Shown: positions 7,938 through 17,142 of the stretch, piece after piece
Position numbering within the stretch: the first letter of the stretch is position 1
Layout of the letters: each line of letters starts with the position of its first letter
Assembly: GCA_965199105.1 (NCBI GenBank)
Contig: CBDAQO010000002.1
Coordinates: 1,302,001-1,366,000 of the forward strand
Source of the DNA: LMUY01 sp965199105
Lineage (GTDB): Bacteria > Pseudomonadota > Alphaproteobacteria > Acetobacterales > Acetobacteraceae
Direction of reading: 5' to 3'
DNA: 64,000 bases
Made by a program: the position numbers and the translations under genes
The notes under the pieces: generated by a model
Seen by the model: the letters and a program-made list of their open reading frames with translations, nothing else
Told to the model about the DNA's origin: nothing
Databases searched by the model: none

Positions 7938-9248
7938 ATGTCCAGCGCGCTGGCTGACACCCTCGAGGCAACGCCGGCGGCCGACGCTGCGCCAATCCTG
8001 CCCACCGGGCAGCCGTTCGACGAGGCATTCTACCTGGCGCACAACCCCGACGTGGCGGACGCCGTGGCCACCGGGGGGCTGCGCGACGGCTACCAGCACT
8101 GGTGCCTGCACGGGCGGGACGAGGCCCGGCTGCCGGTGGCTGGCTACGACGAGGGCAGCGTGGTCAACCCGGGCTGGTACCTGAAGGTCTACCCCGCCGC
8201 GACCGCCGACCTCGCGGCCGGCCGGTGCCAGGATGCCGCCCAGCATTACAAAACGCTCGGCCAGTTCCGCGGCTACCTGCCCAACTCCTTCGCGCTACGG
8301 CCCGCCAACCCGACCGCGACCCATTCCCGCTTCGGCGGCCTCTGGCTCGACCAGGCCAACGCGGCCGACCTCATCGAGGGCAAGCGGCAGCTCGGCCGCC
8401 TGACGCTGCCGCAGGCCGAGCAACTGCTGGGCTGGACGCAGAACGGCTACATGATCCTTCGGCAGGCCCTGCCGCGCCGGTTGGTGGACCGCGCGGCGGC
8501 CGACCTGCACCGCGCCTATGACGGCGGCTTCCCGCAGCTCCGCTTCGAGTGCCCCGCGCTCGGCGGCGGCTACGGCCCGGTGCGCTGGGACGCGCGGGTG
8601 AAGCAGGCGCCGGCCAAGGCGCTCGACCTGCACTGGTGGTCGGCCGCGATCCGCGCACTGATCTTCGCCGACCCGGTGCGCCAGGCGCTGGAGCTGCTGT
8701 TCGAACGCCGCGTGCTGGCGAGCCAGTCGCTCACCTTCCTGCGCGGCTCGGCGCAGGGCTACCACCAGGACTCGCTCTACGTCCCGTTCAGCCTGCCGAC
8801 CCAATTCGTGGCCTCCTGGATCGCGCTGGAGGACGTGACCGTGGGCGGCGGCGAGCTGACCTACTTCCCCGGCAGCCACCGCATCCCCGAGCACCTGTAC
8901 GGCGACCGCTACAAGACCCTATGGGACGCCCGCCGCGAGCTGCGGCGCGATTCGGTGTTCGCCGAAATGTTCGAATACAGCGAAGAATTAGAACGGCGCT
9001 GCTGCGACCTGGGCTTCAAACCCGCCAGCTTCATGGCACGTAAGGGCGACGTGCTGCTGTGGCACGCCGACCTGGTGCATGGCGGCCTGCCGATTTCCAT
9101 CGGCGCAACGCGCGCCAGTGTGGTGACGCACTACACTCCGGCCGAAGTGGCGGCACTGCCGTTCGAGCTGGGGCGGGGCGCACAGCGGTCGCACCAGGGT
9201 GTGGCGAGCTACGGAACGCAATACTACGCCGATCAGGCCCCGACTTAG
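7938..9248 (+). CDS. Phytanoyl-CoA dioxygenase-family Fe(II)/2-oxoglutarate oxygenase with N-terminal repeat modules
   Basis: 436 residues from ATG 7938. Residues about 25-105 hold two similar modules. The first is 'FDEAFYLAHNPDVADAV' ending 'GRDEARLP', the second 'VNPGWYLKVYP' ending 'LGQFRGYLP'. This is the same style as at the N-terminus of the glycosyltransferase at 11372. The catalytic PhyH domain follows: iron ligands His276 and Asp278 ('YHQDSLY') and distal His381 ('DLVHGG'), with 'ATRASVVTHY' after it supplying the likely 2-oxoglutarate-binding Arg. 'GGGELTYFPGSHRIPEH' is also typical of the family. It should hydroxylate an unknown substrate using Fe(II), O2 and 2-oxoglutarate. The glycan context suggests a sugar, lipid or methyl group on the polymer. 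Its stop overlaps the stop of the convergent gene by 3 bp. Confidence 0.85.
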   Translation: MSSALADTLEATPAADAAPILPTGQPFDEAFYLAHNPDVADAVATGGLRDGYQHWCLHGRDEARLPVAGYDEGSVVNPGWYLKVYPAATADLAAGRCQDAAQHYKTLGQFRGYLPNSFALRPANPTATHSRFGGLWLDQANAADLIEGKRQLGRLTLPQAEQLLGWTQNGYMILRQALPRRLVDRAAADLHRAYDGGFPQLRFECPALGGGYGPVRWDARVKQAPAKALDLHWWSAAIRALIFADPVRQALELLFERRVLASQSLTFLRGSAQGYHQDSLYVPFSLPTQFVASWIALEDVTVGGGELTYFPGSHRIPEHLYGDRYKTLWDARRELRRDSVFAEMFEYSEELERRCCDLGFKPASFMARKGDVLLWHADLVHGGLPISIGATRASVVTHYTPAEVAALPFELGRGAQRSHQGVASYGTQYYADQAPT

Positions 9249-11293
9249 CCGATGCCAGCCGCCGTACGGCGATTGCGCCTCAGCGCGGTCAGCCCGGTGT
9301 GGACCCCTAGAATCGCCGCCACGATGACGAATGGCGCAGCCGGCGAGGCATAAAGCGAGTTGGCGGCAGGGATCGAGGTCACGTCGAGGTAGGACAGCAA
9401 CGCGATGCGGCACGCCACAGCGATCAGGCTCGCCACTGCAAGGGTGAAGATGGGAAGCGAGGCGATCGCCCGGCGCGCCGCCGCAAAGGCCCAACCGATG
9501 GCGCCCAACGCCGAGAGGATGGGGAATGCGTAGCGGTAGAGCGGGTAGATCGCCGCGGCGCAGGACCGCTGGAGATGCCGGCGCAAGCTGGTGACGCCAG
9601 CGGCGTCGAAGTTCGCCACGCTCTCGAGGTACATCCGCTCGGTCGGGCTCGCGATCATGGTAGTGGGAGCGAGCTGGGCCCAAGGCAGCACCACCGGAAG
9701 CTCGCCCGGCGCCGACACCACGAGCGAGCACGTGCCGGGGTGGCAACTGGACACAAGTTCGAACCGCATGGCCGTCAGCCCTGGGTAAACGGCCTCGACG
9801 TCTGCCCCGCTCAGCACGTTCATTACCGACGTGGTGACACCCGGGCCGGCTTGCACGGCCAGGCTGGGCAGGCCGCTGGCCGCCGCCACCCAGCCGGTGA
9901 TGCGTTGCTCGACCGGTCCGGTGAGCGGGGCGAACGGCCCGGCGATGTCGGCGAAGGCAGCCAGTTCGGGCTGCATGCCTTCGCTGCGGGGCGTCTCCAA
10001 ATTGCCGCCGCCAAGTGTGAAGACGATGCCGGCCACCGTACTAGCGCGCTGCCACGCATCGGCCAAATAGTGCCACCGGAACGGCGGCGCGAGCGTGGCG
10101 CGACGTGCCGCCACACAGGGCAGGGTGCCATCGTCGCAGGCCGCATCGATCTCGTCGGCCAAACGCTGGTAGAAGCGTCGAGCGTCGCGCGCGGAGTTGG
10201 CATGGCCTGCACTGCTGACGGCGTCGCGCAGCGCCCACATGAACCATCCGGCGAGGATGTCCGGGCAGGCCGCGCGATCCAGCCCGAATTGGCCACAACT
10301 CATGCTGCGCCAGCTCTCGCCGTCATGGCCCTCGAAAAACGGCTCCAACTCGCGCGCGGCCGGGCTCACCGCGTAGGCGCGCAACCGGGCGTCATGCGGG
10401 AAGACGACGTAGCGGCGCCAATGATCCTGGCGGATGCCGGCGAGGGCGCCGTAGGCACGTTGGAAGGCGTGTGACTTGAACTCGTTGGTGACCGCGTTGC
10501 CATAGTTTCGCCCATTGAGCCAGGCGACGCTGCCCACCGCGCCGGCAAACAGCAGAGCGGCGACGGCCAGCGGGATTGCACAGTCGGCAAGGCGTCGTAA
10601 CCTCGCCCGCCAGTCCAGCCCGCGGCTCAGGACGGCAGCGATGGCGGCCACAACGACGCTGGCCAGAGCTGGCAGCAGCCAGACGCCCTCTTCTCGGGTG
10701 AGCCAAAACGCGCCGGCGAGCAGCCCAAGCGCCACCCCGAGCAAAGCCCGGCGTGCCAGCCGAGCTTGGGAGCAGCAGACGCCGGTCGCAAGCACGACGA
10801 CGGCCAGTGAGAGGCTGTCGTAGAGCCCCTCACGGATCACGCGCGCAAGCTGGCGATCCCAAAACACCGGGTTGAACGCCAAGGCCACGAACAAGATTGT
10901 GCCGAGCCATGGGCTGCGGCTTTGCCGGCCGACATAGGAGGCGGTCGCCCATGCGATGGCGAGGTAGACGGCGTGCTCGGCGATCTTCAACGGAATGGCG
11001 GTGAAAGCGGTGGCCGCGATGAACAGCGGGTATAACATCCCTTTCGCCAGCGTCAGATCATCGTAGCGGCCGAGCCATTGGCCGCGGATGAGCGACCCGG
11101 CCAGGCGGATGAAAAGCGCGTCGTCCGCTCCTGCCCCGCCGAGGGCGACCAGGGGGAAGCCGGCCCTGATCCAGAGGCTGAACAGGGCGAAGGAAAGCCA
11201 GAGCAGGGCGAGCCTGCGCGGTGCGGCAGCGGGGGCAAGACCCGTCACGGCGGAAGCCACGGCAGTGGGTGCCGCGACGGGCTGCAGCTTCAT
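9245..11293 (-). CDS. Polytopic membrane protein, GT-C-like candidate
   Basis: 682 residues. It has hydrophobic segments from residue about 28 onward and an early extracytoplasmic loop with 'GGAGADDALFIRLAGSL' and 'GRYDDLTLAKGMLYPLF'. Paired acids in that loop are common in GT-C glycosyltransferases. A long soluble segment (about 270-540) separates the N-terminal membrane block from the last four hydrophobic helices ('LSALGAIGWAFAAARRAIA', 'FVIVAAILGVHTGLTAL'). I recognise no specific family. Codon choice is less G/C-biased at third positions than in neighbouring genes, which may mean transfer. It ends tail-to-tail with the dioxygenase gene, stops overlapping. Confidence 0.7.
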   Translation of the reverse strand: MKLQPVAAPTAVASAVTGLAPAAAPRRLALLWLSFALFSLWIRAGFPLVALGGAGADDALFIRLAGSLIRGQWLGRYDDLTLAKGMLYPLFIAATAFTAIPLKIAEHAVYLAIAWATASYVGRQSRSPWLGTILFVALAFNPVFWDRQLARVIREGLYDSLSLAVVVLATGVCCSQARLARRALLGVALGLLAGAFWLTREEGVWLLPALASVVVAAIAAVLSRGLDWRARLRRLADCAIPLAVAALLFAGAVGSVAWLNGRNYGNAVTNEFKSHAFQRAYGALAGIRQDHWRRYVVFPHDARLRAYAVSPAARELEPFFEGHDGESWRSMSCGQFGLDRAACPDILAGWFMWALRDAVSSAGHANSARDARRFYQRLADEIDAACDDGTLPCVAARRATLAPPFRWHYLADAWQRASTVAGIVFTLGGGNLETPRSEGMQPELAAFADIAGPFAPLTGPVEQRITGWVAAASGLPSLAVQAGPGVTTSVMNVLSGADVEAVYPGLTAMRFELVSSCHPGTCSLVVSAPGELPVVLPWAQLAPTTMIASPTERMYLESVANFDAAGVTSLRRHLQRSCAAAIYPLYRYAFPILSALGAIGWAFAAARRAIASLPIFTLAVASLIAVACRIALLSYLDVTSIPAANSLYASPAAPFVIVAAILGVHTGLTALRRNRRTAAGIG

Positions 11294-11371
11294 CGCTCGA
11301 GCACTCGACCCTGCAGCGGCCTACGGACCCCACGCCATCGGTCTGCCATTCGGGTCATCTGCCTGGCTATT

Positions 11372-12925
11372 CTACCCTTTATCCGGCGCCGCCGTCGGTT
11401 CCAGGCCGAGCTTGTGCAGTCGGGCGGCATAGCCGTCCAGGTCGAAAATGCTGCGGGCGCGCGCCTGCATCCCAGATGCGGCCCGGGCTGTGGCGGCGCG
11501 GTCCTCATACAGCGCGTGCACGGCGCGGGCGGCCTCGCCGGTGTCGAGGTAGGGGACCACCCAGCCTTGCGTCGCCGGGTCGGCGAGCAGCATGTCGGCC
11601 ACGCCGCTGGCTTCGGCGAAACACACCATCGGCAAGCCCCGTAAGGCGGCGTCGATGGCGACGTTGGGCAGCGGGTCGAGCCGGGAGGAGAGCAGCAGCA
11701 GATCGGCCTCGGCGTAGACCGGCTCCACTTGGTCCACCGCCGCCATCACGGAAAAGCGGTCCCCCAGATGGTTGCGCTCGAGCTGTTCGGCAAAATACGT
11801 CTCGCACTCGGACGGCTCGGCCCCCGCCGGGCTGGCGCCGACCCACACGAAGCGGACCTTCGCGTCCGGCCAGCGGCGGAACAGCGAGGCAGCGGTGGCG
11901 GCGAACAGGTCGGCGCCCTTGCGCCACGCCACAGGCCCCAGCCCGACCACCAGGAAGCGGTCTTGCGCGCCGGCGGGCCGCAACTGCGCGCGGATGGCGC
12001 CGCCCTGGTCGGCCGCGGCGGCAAGCGGGACGGCGGTCGGCCCCTGCGGCAACACCAAGGTCGGGCGGTCGGCCAGCGTGGGGTAGGCCCGCAGCGAGGA
12101 CTGGCGCACCATTTCGGCCGGGAACACCGTGGCCAGCGCATGGCGGTAGAGGAAGCCGAGCGAGCCGGCCGGCTTGGCGTAGCTGGCGAACTCATGCACC
12201 AGCGCCAGGAACGGCAACCCGGCTTCGTGCAACCCCTCCGCGATGTAGCGCGCCTCCACGCTGTTCAGAATGGCGTAGGCCGGCCGGTATTGCGCCACCA
12301 GAGCGGCGGCGATCAGGCGGATTTCGTGCGCCTCGTGCACCTCTTGGCCGATCGGGCCCACCACGGCCGCGCACACCTCGCCGAACGCCGCCGCCAGCTT
12401 GCCCGGCTTCAGCAGCACGGCGACGACGGCAGCGCGCTCCTGCAGTTGCCGGGCGAGATTCCAGCCCAGGATGGGGGCGCCGGTCTGCGAGGCTTCGTGC
12501 ATCACCAGCAGCACCACCGGGCGCCCCGCCGCATCGACCGGTGGCAGGCTGAGCGATTGCAGCCGGGGCAGCGCCTGCCGCCCCTCCGCCGCGCCATACA
12601 GCACGTAATGCACCAGCGGGCTGCCACCGGAGGGCCCGATGTCGGGGTATTGCCCGGCGTAGTAGCCCGGGTCGAAGCCGCTGGACGGGGCCACTCCCGC
12701 CGGTTCACCCACCGCGACGTAATGCGCCAGCAGGTCCGGATGCGCTGCGGGCAGCCCGGCGCGGGCGGCGTAGTCGGCGGCGTCGAACAGCGAGGTCGCG
12801 TGGATGCGCTGGCGGGCGTCGTCCGACAGGCCGCGGGCGGCCGCCTGCTCGGTCAGCTCGGATGGGTGTGCCACGGGTGCCACGGGCGCGTCGGCCGGGC
12901 GAGGCGCCGGTTTCCACAGCCGCAT
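11372..12925 (-). CDS. GT-B fold glycosyltransferase (GT4-like) with N-terminal repeat modules
   Basis: 517 residues from ATG 12925. An in-frame upstream ATG at 13042 would add an Arg-rich 39-residue leader that looks non-coding. Residues about 35-110 carry two modules, 'LFDAADYAARAGLP' with 'HYVAVGEPAGVAP' and 'FDPGYYAGQYPDIG' with 'HYVLYGAAEGRQALP'. These match the layout seen in the dioxygenase-like protein at 7938. The rest is a two-Rossmann glycosyltransferase: 'VVLLVMHEASQTGAPIL' at the N-domain start, 'FLVVGLGPVAWRKGADLF' at the C-domain start and 'SRLDPLPNVAIDAALRGLP' where GT4 enzymes carry EX7E (acids replaced by Asp). It probably acts in surface glycan synthesis. Donor and acceptor are unknown. 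Confidence 0.82.
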   Translation of the reverse strand: MRLWKPAPRPADAPVAPVAHPSELTEQAAARGLSDDARQRIHATSLFDAADYAARAGLPAAHPDLLAHYVAVGEPAGVAPSSGFDPGYYAGQYPDIGPSGGSPLVHYVLYGAAEGRQALPRLQSLSLPPVDAAGRPVVLLVMHEASQTGAPILGWNLARQLQERAAVVAVLLKPGKLAAAFGEVCAAVVGPIGQEVHEAHEIRLIAAALVAQYRPAYAILNSVEARYIAEGLHEAGLPFLALVHEFASYAKPAGSLGFLYRHALATVFPAEMVRQSSLRAYPTLADRPTLVLPQGPTAVPLAAAADQGGAIRAQLRPAGAQDRFLVVGLGPVAWRKGADLFAATAASLFRRWPDAKVRFVWVGASPAGAEPSECETYFAEQLERNHLGDRFSVMAAVDQVEPVYAEADLLLLSSRLDPLPNVAIDAALRGLPMVCFAEASGVADMLLADPATQGWVVPYLDTGEAARAVHALYEDRAATARAASGMQARARSIFDLDGYAARLHKLGLEPTAAPDKG

Positions 12926-13063
12926 GGTGCTACCCGGCTCCCATGCGGCCGGCCGGTCGGGTGCGCGAGTGCGTGGCTGCCACCGGGTCAAGCTCCTCCG
13001 TGCCCAGCGACGTCGGCGGGCGCGGGTTGGACTGTCCCGCATCGGCCGCGGCCGGTAAAGCCG

Positions 13064-14404
13064 TCAGGGCGGCGGCCGGCGGGCGCGGACGGCTTCATAC
13101 AGCGCGGCCACGTCCTCCCCCATCGCCTGCGTGCCGCGCGCGTAATGCGTGGTGGCGCTCGCCCGGCGGACCTGGCCCGGGTCGGCGGCCAGCCGGGCCA
13201 GCAGCCGGGCGAGGCCGGCACCATTGCCGCGCTGGAACGACCATCCGTCTCGCCCCTCGGTAATGAACTCGGTCAGCCCCGGCACGTCGGCCACGATCAC
13301 CGGGGTGTGCGACGCCAGCGCGTCCAGCAACACCAGCGGGCTGTTCTCGTACCAGGTCGACGGGATGGCGAGCAGGTCCAGCCCGGCCAGGATGGCGGCC
13401 ATCTCCGCGGGCGGGAAGGTGCCGAGGAAGGCGGTGCCGGGTGCGGCGGCGGCGCGCAGCCGGGCCATGTAGGCCGGGTCCTGCCGCTCCGGCCCGTGGA
13501 TGCGCAGCTCGACCCGGCCCGGCGGCAACCCGGCGACGGCGGCGACCAGCAGGTCCACCCCCTTGTGCGGCGCAATCTGGCCGATATAGCCCACAACCAG
13601 AGGCCGGCCCGGCGCGGCGGGCGGCTTGGCGGCGCGGTCGAGGTCCACGCCAAAATGGCTGACATGCAGCCGCGCGCGATCGAACCCGTTGGCGGCGTAG
13701 GCGTCGCGCAGGAAGGCGGTGGGGGCGATCATGGCGTCATACGCCCGGTAGGCGCGGCGCAGGACGGCCGGCCGGCGCGCGATGTCGGGCACGATCCAGC
13801 CGCTGTCGGCGATGCGCGGCCAGCCCAGGCGGTGCGCGATCCGCATGTGCAGGCCGGCCATCCGGTAGCCCAGTCGCGGGCGCCGCCCGGTGTTGGCGCC
13901 CTCGTTGATGGCCCGTAGATGGCAGGCGATGCAGTTCGACCGCAGCGCATTGGGCCCGGCGCACAGGCTGCCATCCGCCGCCTCGAGCCGGTTGGTGTAG
14001 CAGAAGCCGAAGAAGTCGGTGAGGGTGGCGACCAGCGGAACCCCGGCCTGCCGCGCCTCCTCCAGCAGCACCGCGGTGTGGTTCACCAGGTGGGTGACGT
14101 GCACGACGTCCGGCTGCAGCTCGGCCAGCACCCGGCGCAAATGCGGGCGCATCGCCTCGTGCCAATAGGTCTCGGCGATGCGGACATGCGGCTCGCGGTT
14201 GCGGTCGAGCGCCACCACGGGGACGCCCTGGAAGTCGTAGCGGGTGACCAGGGCAGCGGCGCCAGGTTCGCCCTGGAAGATGCCGGCCACCACCGTCACG
14301 TCGTGGCCCAGCCGCTGCAGGGCGCGCGCCAGGTGCAGCGTGTAGGTCTCCGTGCCGTAGAAATGGGCGGGGAAGAAGCAGTGGACGAACAGGGCCACGC
14401 GCAT
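13064..14404 (-). CDS. Glycosyltransferase family 4 protein
   Basis: 446 residues. The N-domain starts 'MRVALFVHCFFPAHFYGTE' with the Gly-x-Glu acceptor-side motif of GT4 enzymes, followed by 'HLARALQRLGHDVTVVAG'. The C-domain starts 'PLVVGYIGQIAPHKGVDLL'. The nucleotide-sugar site is 'YENSPLVLLDALASHTPVI', in which the second Glu of EX7E is Asp. A Cys-containing insert ('CYTNRLEAADGSLCAG', 'SNCIACHLRAIN') near 165-195 occurs in a subgroup of GT4 proteins. It is cytoplasmic and likely adds a hexose to a lipid-linked glycan. It shares the strand with the 11372 gene, with a gap of 138 bp to its preferred start. Confidence 0.87.
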   Translation of the reverse strand: MRVALFVHCFFPAHFYGTETYTLHLARALQRLGHDVTVVAGIFQGEPGAAALVTRYDFQGVPVVALDRNREPHVRIAETYWHEAMRPHLRRVLAELQPDVVHVTHLVNHTAVLLEEARQAGVPLVATLTDFFGFCYTNRLEAADGSLCAGPNALRSNCIACHLRAINEGANTGRRPRLGYRMAGLHMRIAHRLGWPRIADSGWIVPDIARRPAVLRRAYRAYDAMIAPTAFLRDAYAANGFDRARLHVSHFGVDLDRAAKPPAAPGRPLVVGYIGQIAPHKGVDLLVAAVAGLPPGRVELRIHGPERQDPAYMARLRAAAAPGTAFLGTFPPAEMAAILAGLDLLAIPSTWYENSPLVLLDALASHTPVIVADVPGLTEFITEGRDGWSFQRGNGAGLARLLARLAADPGQVRRASATTHYARGTQAMGEDVAALYEAVRARRPPP

Positions 14405-14415
14405 GGCGAGTGCGG

Positions 14416-16140
14416 CTAATCCTTGGGCGTGAGGCTGATGGCGGCACTCCGGCCGGCAGGCCGCGTCCTGGCCGGCAGCACCCGCTCGCGCCCGCGCCAG
14501 GAGGCGAACGCCGCCACGACGTAGAGCAGCGCGGAGAACGAGAACGCCAGCACCAGGCCATGCTTGAACGGCGCCGACATCAGGCCGGGGAAGAACGTCG
14601 TCCCGGTGAGGTTGGCCGCGCTGGCAGGCGGCAGGCTGGCGAGCACGTCAGGCGGGATGAGCTGGCCCATCGGGTTGTAGCCCAGGAAGGCCGCGAACAG
14701 GCTGGCGACCGGCGGGGTGGCGGCCACCTGCCGCGCCACCGCCGGGGACACGTGTTGCGCCAGCATGCCGGCCTCGATGGATTGCGGCAGGGTCGCCGCC
14801 AAGCCCGCCAGCATCAGGCTGAAGAACACGCCGATGGAGAGCACCTGCCCGGCATTGGTGCCGATGGCGCGCACGCCGGAGGCTTGGCCGCGCTCGTTGG
14901 CCGGCACCGCGTTCATGATCTGCGTGCTGTTCGGCGCCACGAACAGGCCCGAGCCCAGCCCGTTGGCGAACAGCAGCGCCGCGAACGTGCCGTAGTCGAA
15001 GTCGGCCGGCAGCAGCATCAGCGCCACGAAGCTGCCGGCGCCCAGGACCATGCCGCCCACCGCGAAGCGGACGCCGCCGTAGCGGTCCGCCAGCGCGCCC
15101 GCCACCGGCCCGGCCAGCAGGAAGCCCACGGTGAGCGGCAGCATGAAGATGGCCGACCAGAGCGGAGTCTGCTCGAACGAGTAGCCGTGCAGCGGCAGCC
15201 AGATGCCCTGCAGCCAGATGATGAGCATGAACTGCAGCCCGCCGCGCGCGATGGCGGAGCTGAAATTGGCCAGGTTGCCATAGGCGAACGGCTCGCTGCG
15301 GAACAGCCGGAAGTCCAGCATCGGCCGCACCGCCACGCGCTCCAGCAGCACGAAGCCGGCCAGGCAGGCGACGCCCAGCGCGAACAGCCCCAGCACGAAC
15401 GGGCTCAGCCACGACATGGTGTGGGTGCCATAGGGCTGGATGCCGTAGGTGATGGCGGTCAGCACCAGCACCAGGCCGAGCCCGAACGTGGCGTTGCCCG
15501 CCCAGTCTATCGTGTGGCTGGTCCGCGCCTGGGTGTCGCGCAGTTTGAGGTAGGCCCAGACGGTGCCGAGCAGCCCGATCGGCACGTTGACCCAGAACAC
15601 CAGGCGCCAGTTGGTGTCGGCCAGCAGGCCGCCGATCAGCAGGCCCAGGAACTGCCCGCCGATGGCCGCCACCACGTTGATGCCGAGCGCCAGCCCGCGC
15701 TGATGGGCCGGGAACGCGTCGGTCAGGATGGCGGTCGAGTTGGCCATGATCAGCGCGCCGCCCACGCCCTGGATGATGCGCACGGCGATCAGGTATTGCG
15801 CGGCGAAGTCGCCACGGCCCGGCAGCAGGGCGAGCGCCAGGGAGGCGACGGTGAAGATCGCAAAGCCCAGGTTGTACATCCGGGCGCGGCCGAACTGGTC
15901 TCCCAGCCGGCCGAACGCCACCACCAACACCGCGGTGGCGATCATGTAGCCGATGATGGCCCAGAGCAGGTAGTTGATGTTGCCCGGCTCGAGCGGCTTG
16001 AGGCCGATGCCGCGGAAGATCGCCGGCAGGCTGATCAGCAGGATGGAGCTGTTCATCGCCGCCGCCAGCATGCCGATGGTGGTATTGCTCAGCGCCACCC
16101 ACTTGTAGCTGTCCGGCCGCTCCGGCTGTGCCTGCGACAT
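14416..16140 (-). CDS. MFS multidrug/metabolite exporter, DHA2 (14-TM, EmrB/QacA-like)
   Basis: 574 residues from ATG 16140, preceded by 'tgaggag' about ten bases upstream. The segment count (about 14) and motifs fit DHA2 drug:proton antiporters: motif A-like 'GRLGDQFGRARMYNLGF', motif B-like 'RIIQGVGGALIMANSTAIL' and motif C-like 'GGQFLGLLIGGLLADTNWR' (the last two with 'FPAHQRGLALGINVVAAIG' between). Inner-membrane exporter; substrate unknown. It is the last gene of a minus-strand series after hydantoinase and two kinase-like genes. The 59-bp gap before it contains a small 6-bp hairpin (CACGGC/GCCGTG, 16165-16180). It may export a product of that set or an unrelated toxic compound. Confidence 0.9.
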   Translation of the reverse strand: MSQAQPERPDSYKWVALSNTTIGMLAAAMNSSILLISLPAIFRGIGLKPLEPGNINYLLWAIIGYMIATAVLVVAFGRLGDQFGRARMYNLGFAIFTVASLALALLPGRGDFAAQYLIAVRIIQGVGGALIMANSTAILTDAFPAHQRGLALGINVVAAIGGQFLGLLIGGLLADTNWRLVFWVNVPIGLLGTVWAYLKLRDTQARTSHTIDWAGNATFGLGLVLVLTAITYGIQPYGTHTMSWLSPFVLGLFALGVACLAGFVLLERVAVRPMLDFRLFRSEPFAYGNLANFSSAIARGGLQFMLIIWLQGIWLPLHGYSFEQTPLWSAIFMLPLTVGFLLAGPVAGALADRYGGVRFAVGGMVLGAGSFVALMLLPADFDYGTFAALLFANGLGSGLFVAPNSTQIMNAVPANERGQASGVRAIGTNAGQVLSIGVFFSLMLAGLAATLPQSIEAGMLAQHVSPAVARQVAATPPVASLFAAFLGYNPMGQLIPPDVLASLPPASAANLTGTTFFPGLMSAPFKHGLVLAFSFSALLYVVAAFASWRGRERVLPARTRPAGRSAAISLTPKD

Positions 16141-16199
16141 CACGCGAAACTCCTCAGGTGCAAGCACGGCCACAGCCGTGGTTTGGAGTGAGGCACGGC

Positions 16200-17138
16200 T
16201 CAGGCCGCGCCCAGCCAGCCGTCCCAACGCGCGTCGCGTAGCAGGGAGCGCGCCCGCATGTGCTTCCACACGCCATATTTGAAGAAGTCGAAGTCCAGCG
16301 CCGAGACCTTCTGCTGCACCATCGACCAGGTGGCCCATTTGAGGTCGGCCAGCGCCTTGTGCAGCATGATGCGCGCGACGATGGCCGGGTCGACGCGGCC
16401 GAAATAGTGCTCAATCAGCGCCAGTTCGGTGGCCTCGTCGAAGAACATCTCGCCGAACCAGATCGCCAGGTCGTAGCAGCGGTCGTTGTTGGAGGCATAT
16501 TCGTAGTCGATCAGCATGAGGCTGCCGGCGTCGTCGACCATGAAGTTGCCGGCCATCGGGTCGTTGAAGCAGGCCACCAGGTCGAGCCCGGACGCCTCGA
16601 GGGCTGCGCGGGCGCGGCGGTATTGGCGGTCCAGCTCGGCGAAATCCGGCGGCACCCAACCGCCCAGCGTGCGGACTTGGTCCACGTGCTCGTCGATCAT
16701 GTCGAACACGGTTTTGGTCAGCGTCAGGCGCGCGCCGCCGTGCAGGGTGCGGTAGAGGTCGAGCGCAGTGCGGCACAGCGCCGGGTCGCGGAAGTCGGCG
16801 TGGGTGCAGGAGCGGCGGGCCTCAATGAAGTCGCTGATCTCGATCCCGTCGGCGGCGAGGTAGCCATAGGTCGGCGGCCCGGCCCCGAGCGCGGCGGCCC
16901 GGCGGCTGGCCTCCATGGCGCAGGCGCGGTCGATGAACATTTCGGTGCCCTTGCCGGGCATCTTCACGAAGTAGCTCCGCGCCGCGTCGCCGACCCAGAC
17001 GCGCCAGTTGGCGTTGCTGATGCCGCCCCTCACCGGCCGGTAGCGCAGCGCCTGCCCAGCCCAGGGCGCCACCCGGCGGATGGCCTGCTCCAGTTCCTGC
17101 TCGGCCGCGCTGGCCGCCTCGCCCAAATGCCTGTCCAT
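16200..17138 (-). CDS. Choline-kinase-like phosphotransferase (APH fold), second of a tandem pair
   Basis: 312 residues from ATG 17138. The N-lobe has 'VRGGISNANWRVWV' and the ATP-binding Lys in 'SYFVKMPGKGTEMFIDR', a form seen in choline/ethanolamine and LPS-choline kinases. The catalytic loop is 'ACFNDPMAGNFMVD': the catalytic Asp and downstream Asn are present, but the usual His before Asn-Asp is Phe. The metal-binding Asp is in 'LMLIDYEYASNNDRCYDLA'. It should transfer phosphate from ATP to a small alcohol or amine, and the substrate is unknown. It begins 4 bp after the end of the first kinase gene, so the two are surely co-transcribed. Possibly the pair forms a heteromer or acts on successive substrates. 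Confidence 0.83.
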   Translation of the reverse strand: MDRHLGEAASAAEQELEQAIRRVAPWAGQALRYRPVRGGISNANWRVWVGDAARSYFVKMPGKGTEMFIDRACAMEASRRAAALGAGPPTYGYLAADGIEISDFIEARRSCTHADFRDPALCRTALDLYRTLHGGARLTLTKTVFDMIDEHVDQVRTLGGWVPPDFAELDRQYRRARAALEASGLDLVACFNDPMAGNFMVDDAGSLMLIDYEYASNNDRCYDLAIWFGEMFFDEATELALIEHYFGRVDPAIVARIMLHKALADLKWATWSMVQQKVSALDFDFFKYGVWKHMRARSLLRDARWDGWLGAA

Positions 17139-17142
17139 CGGG

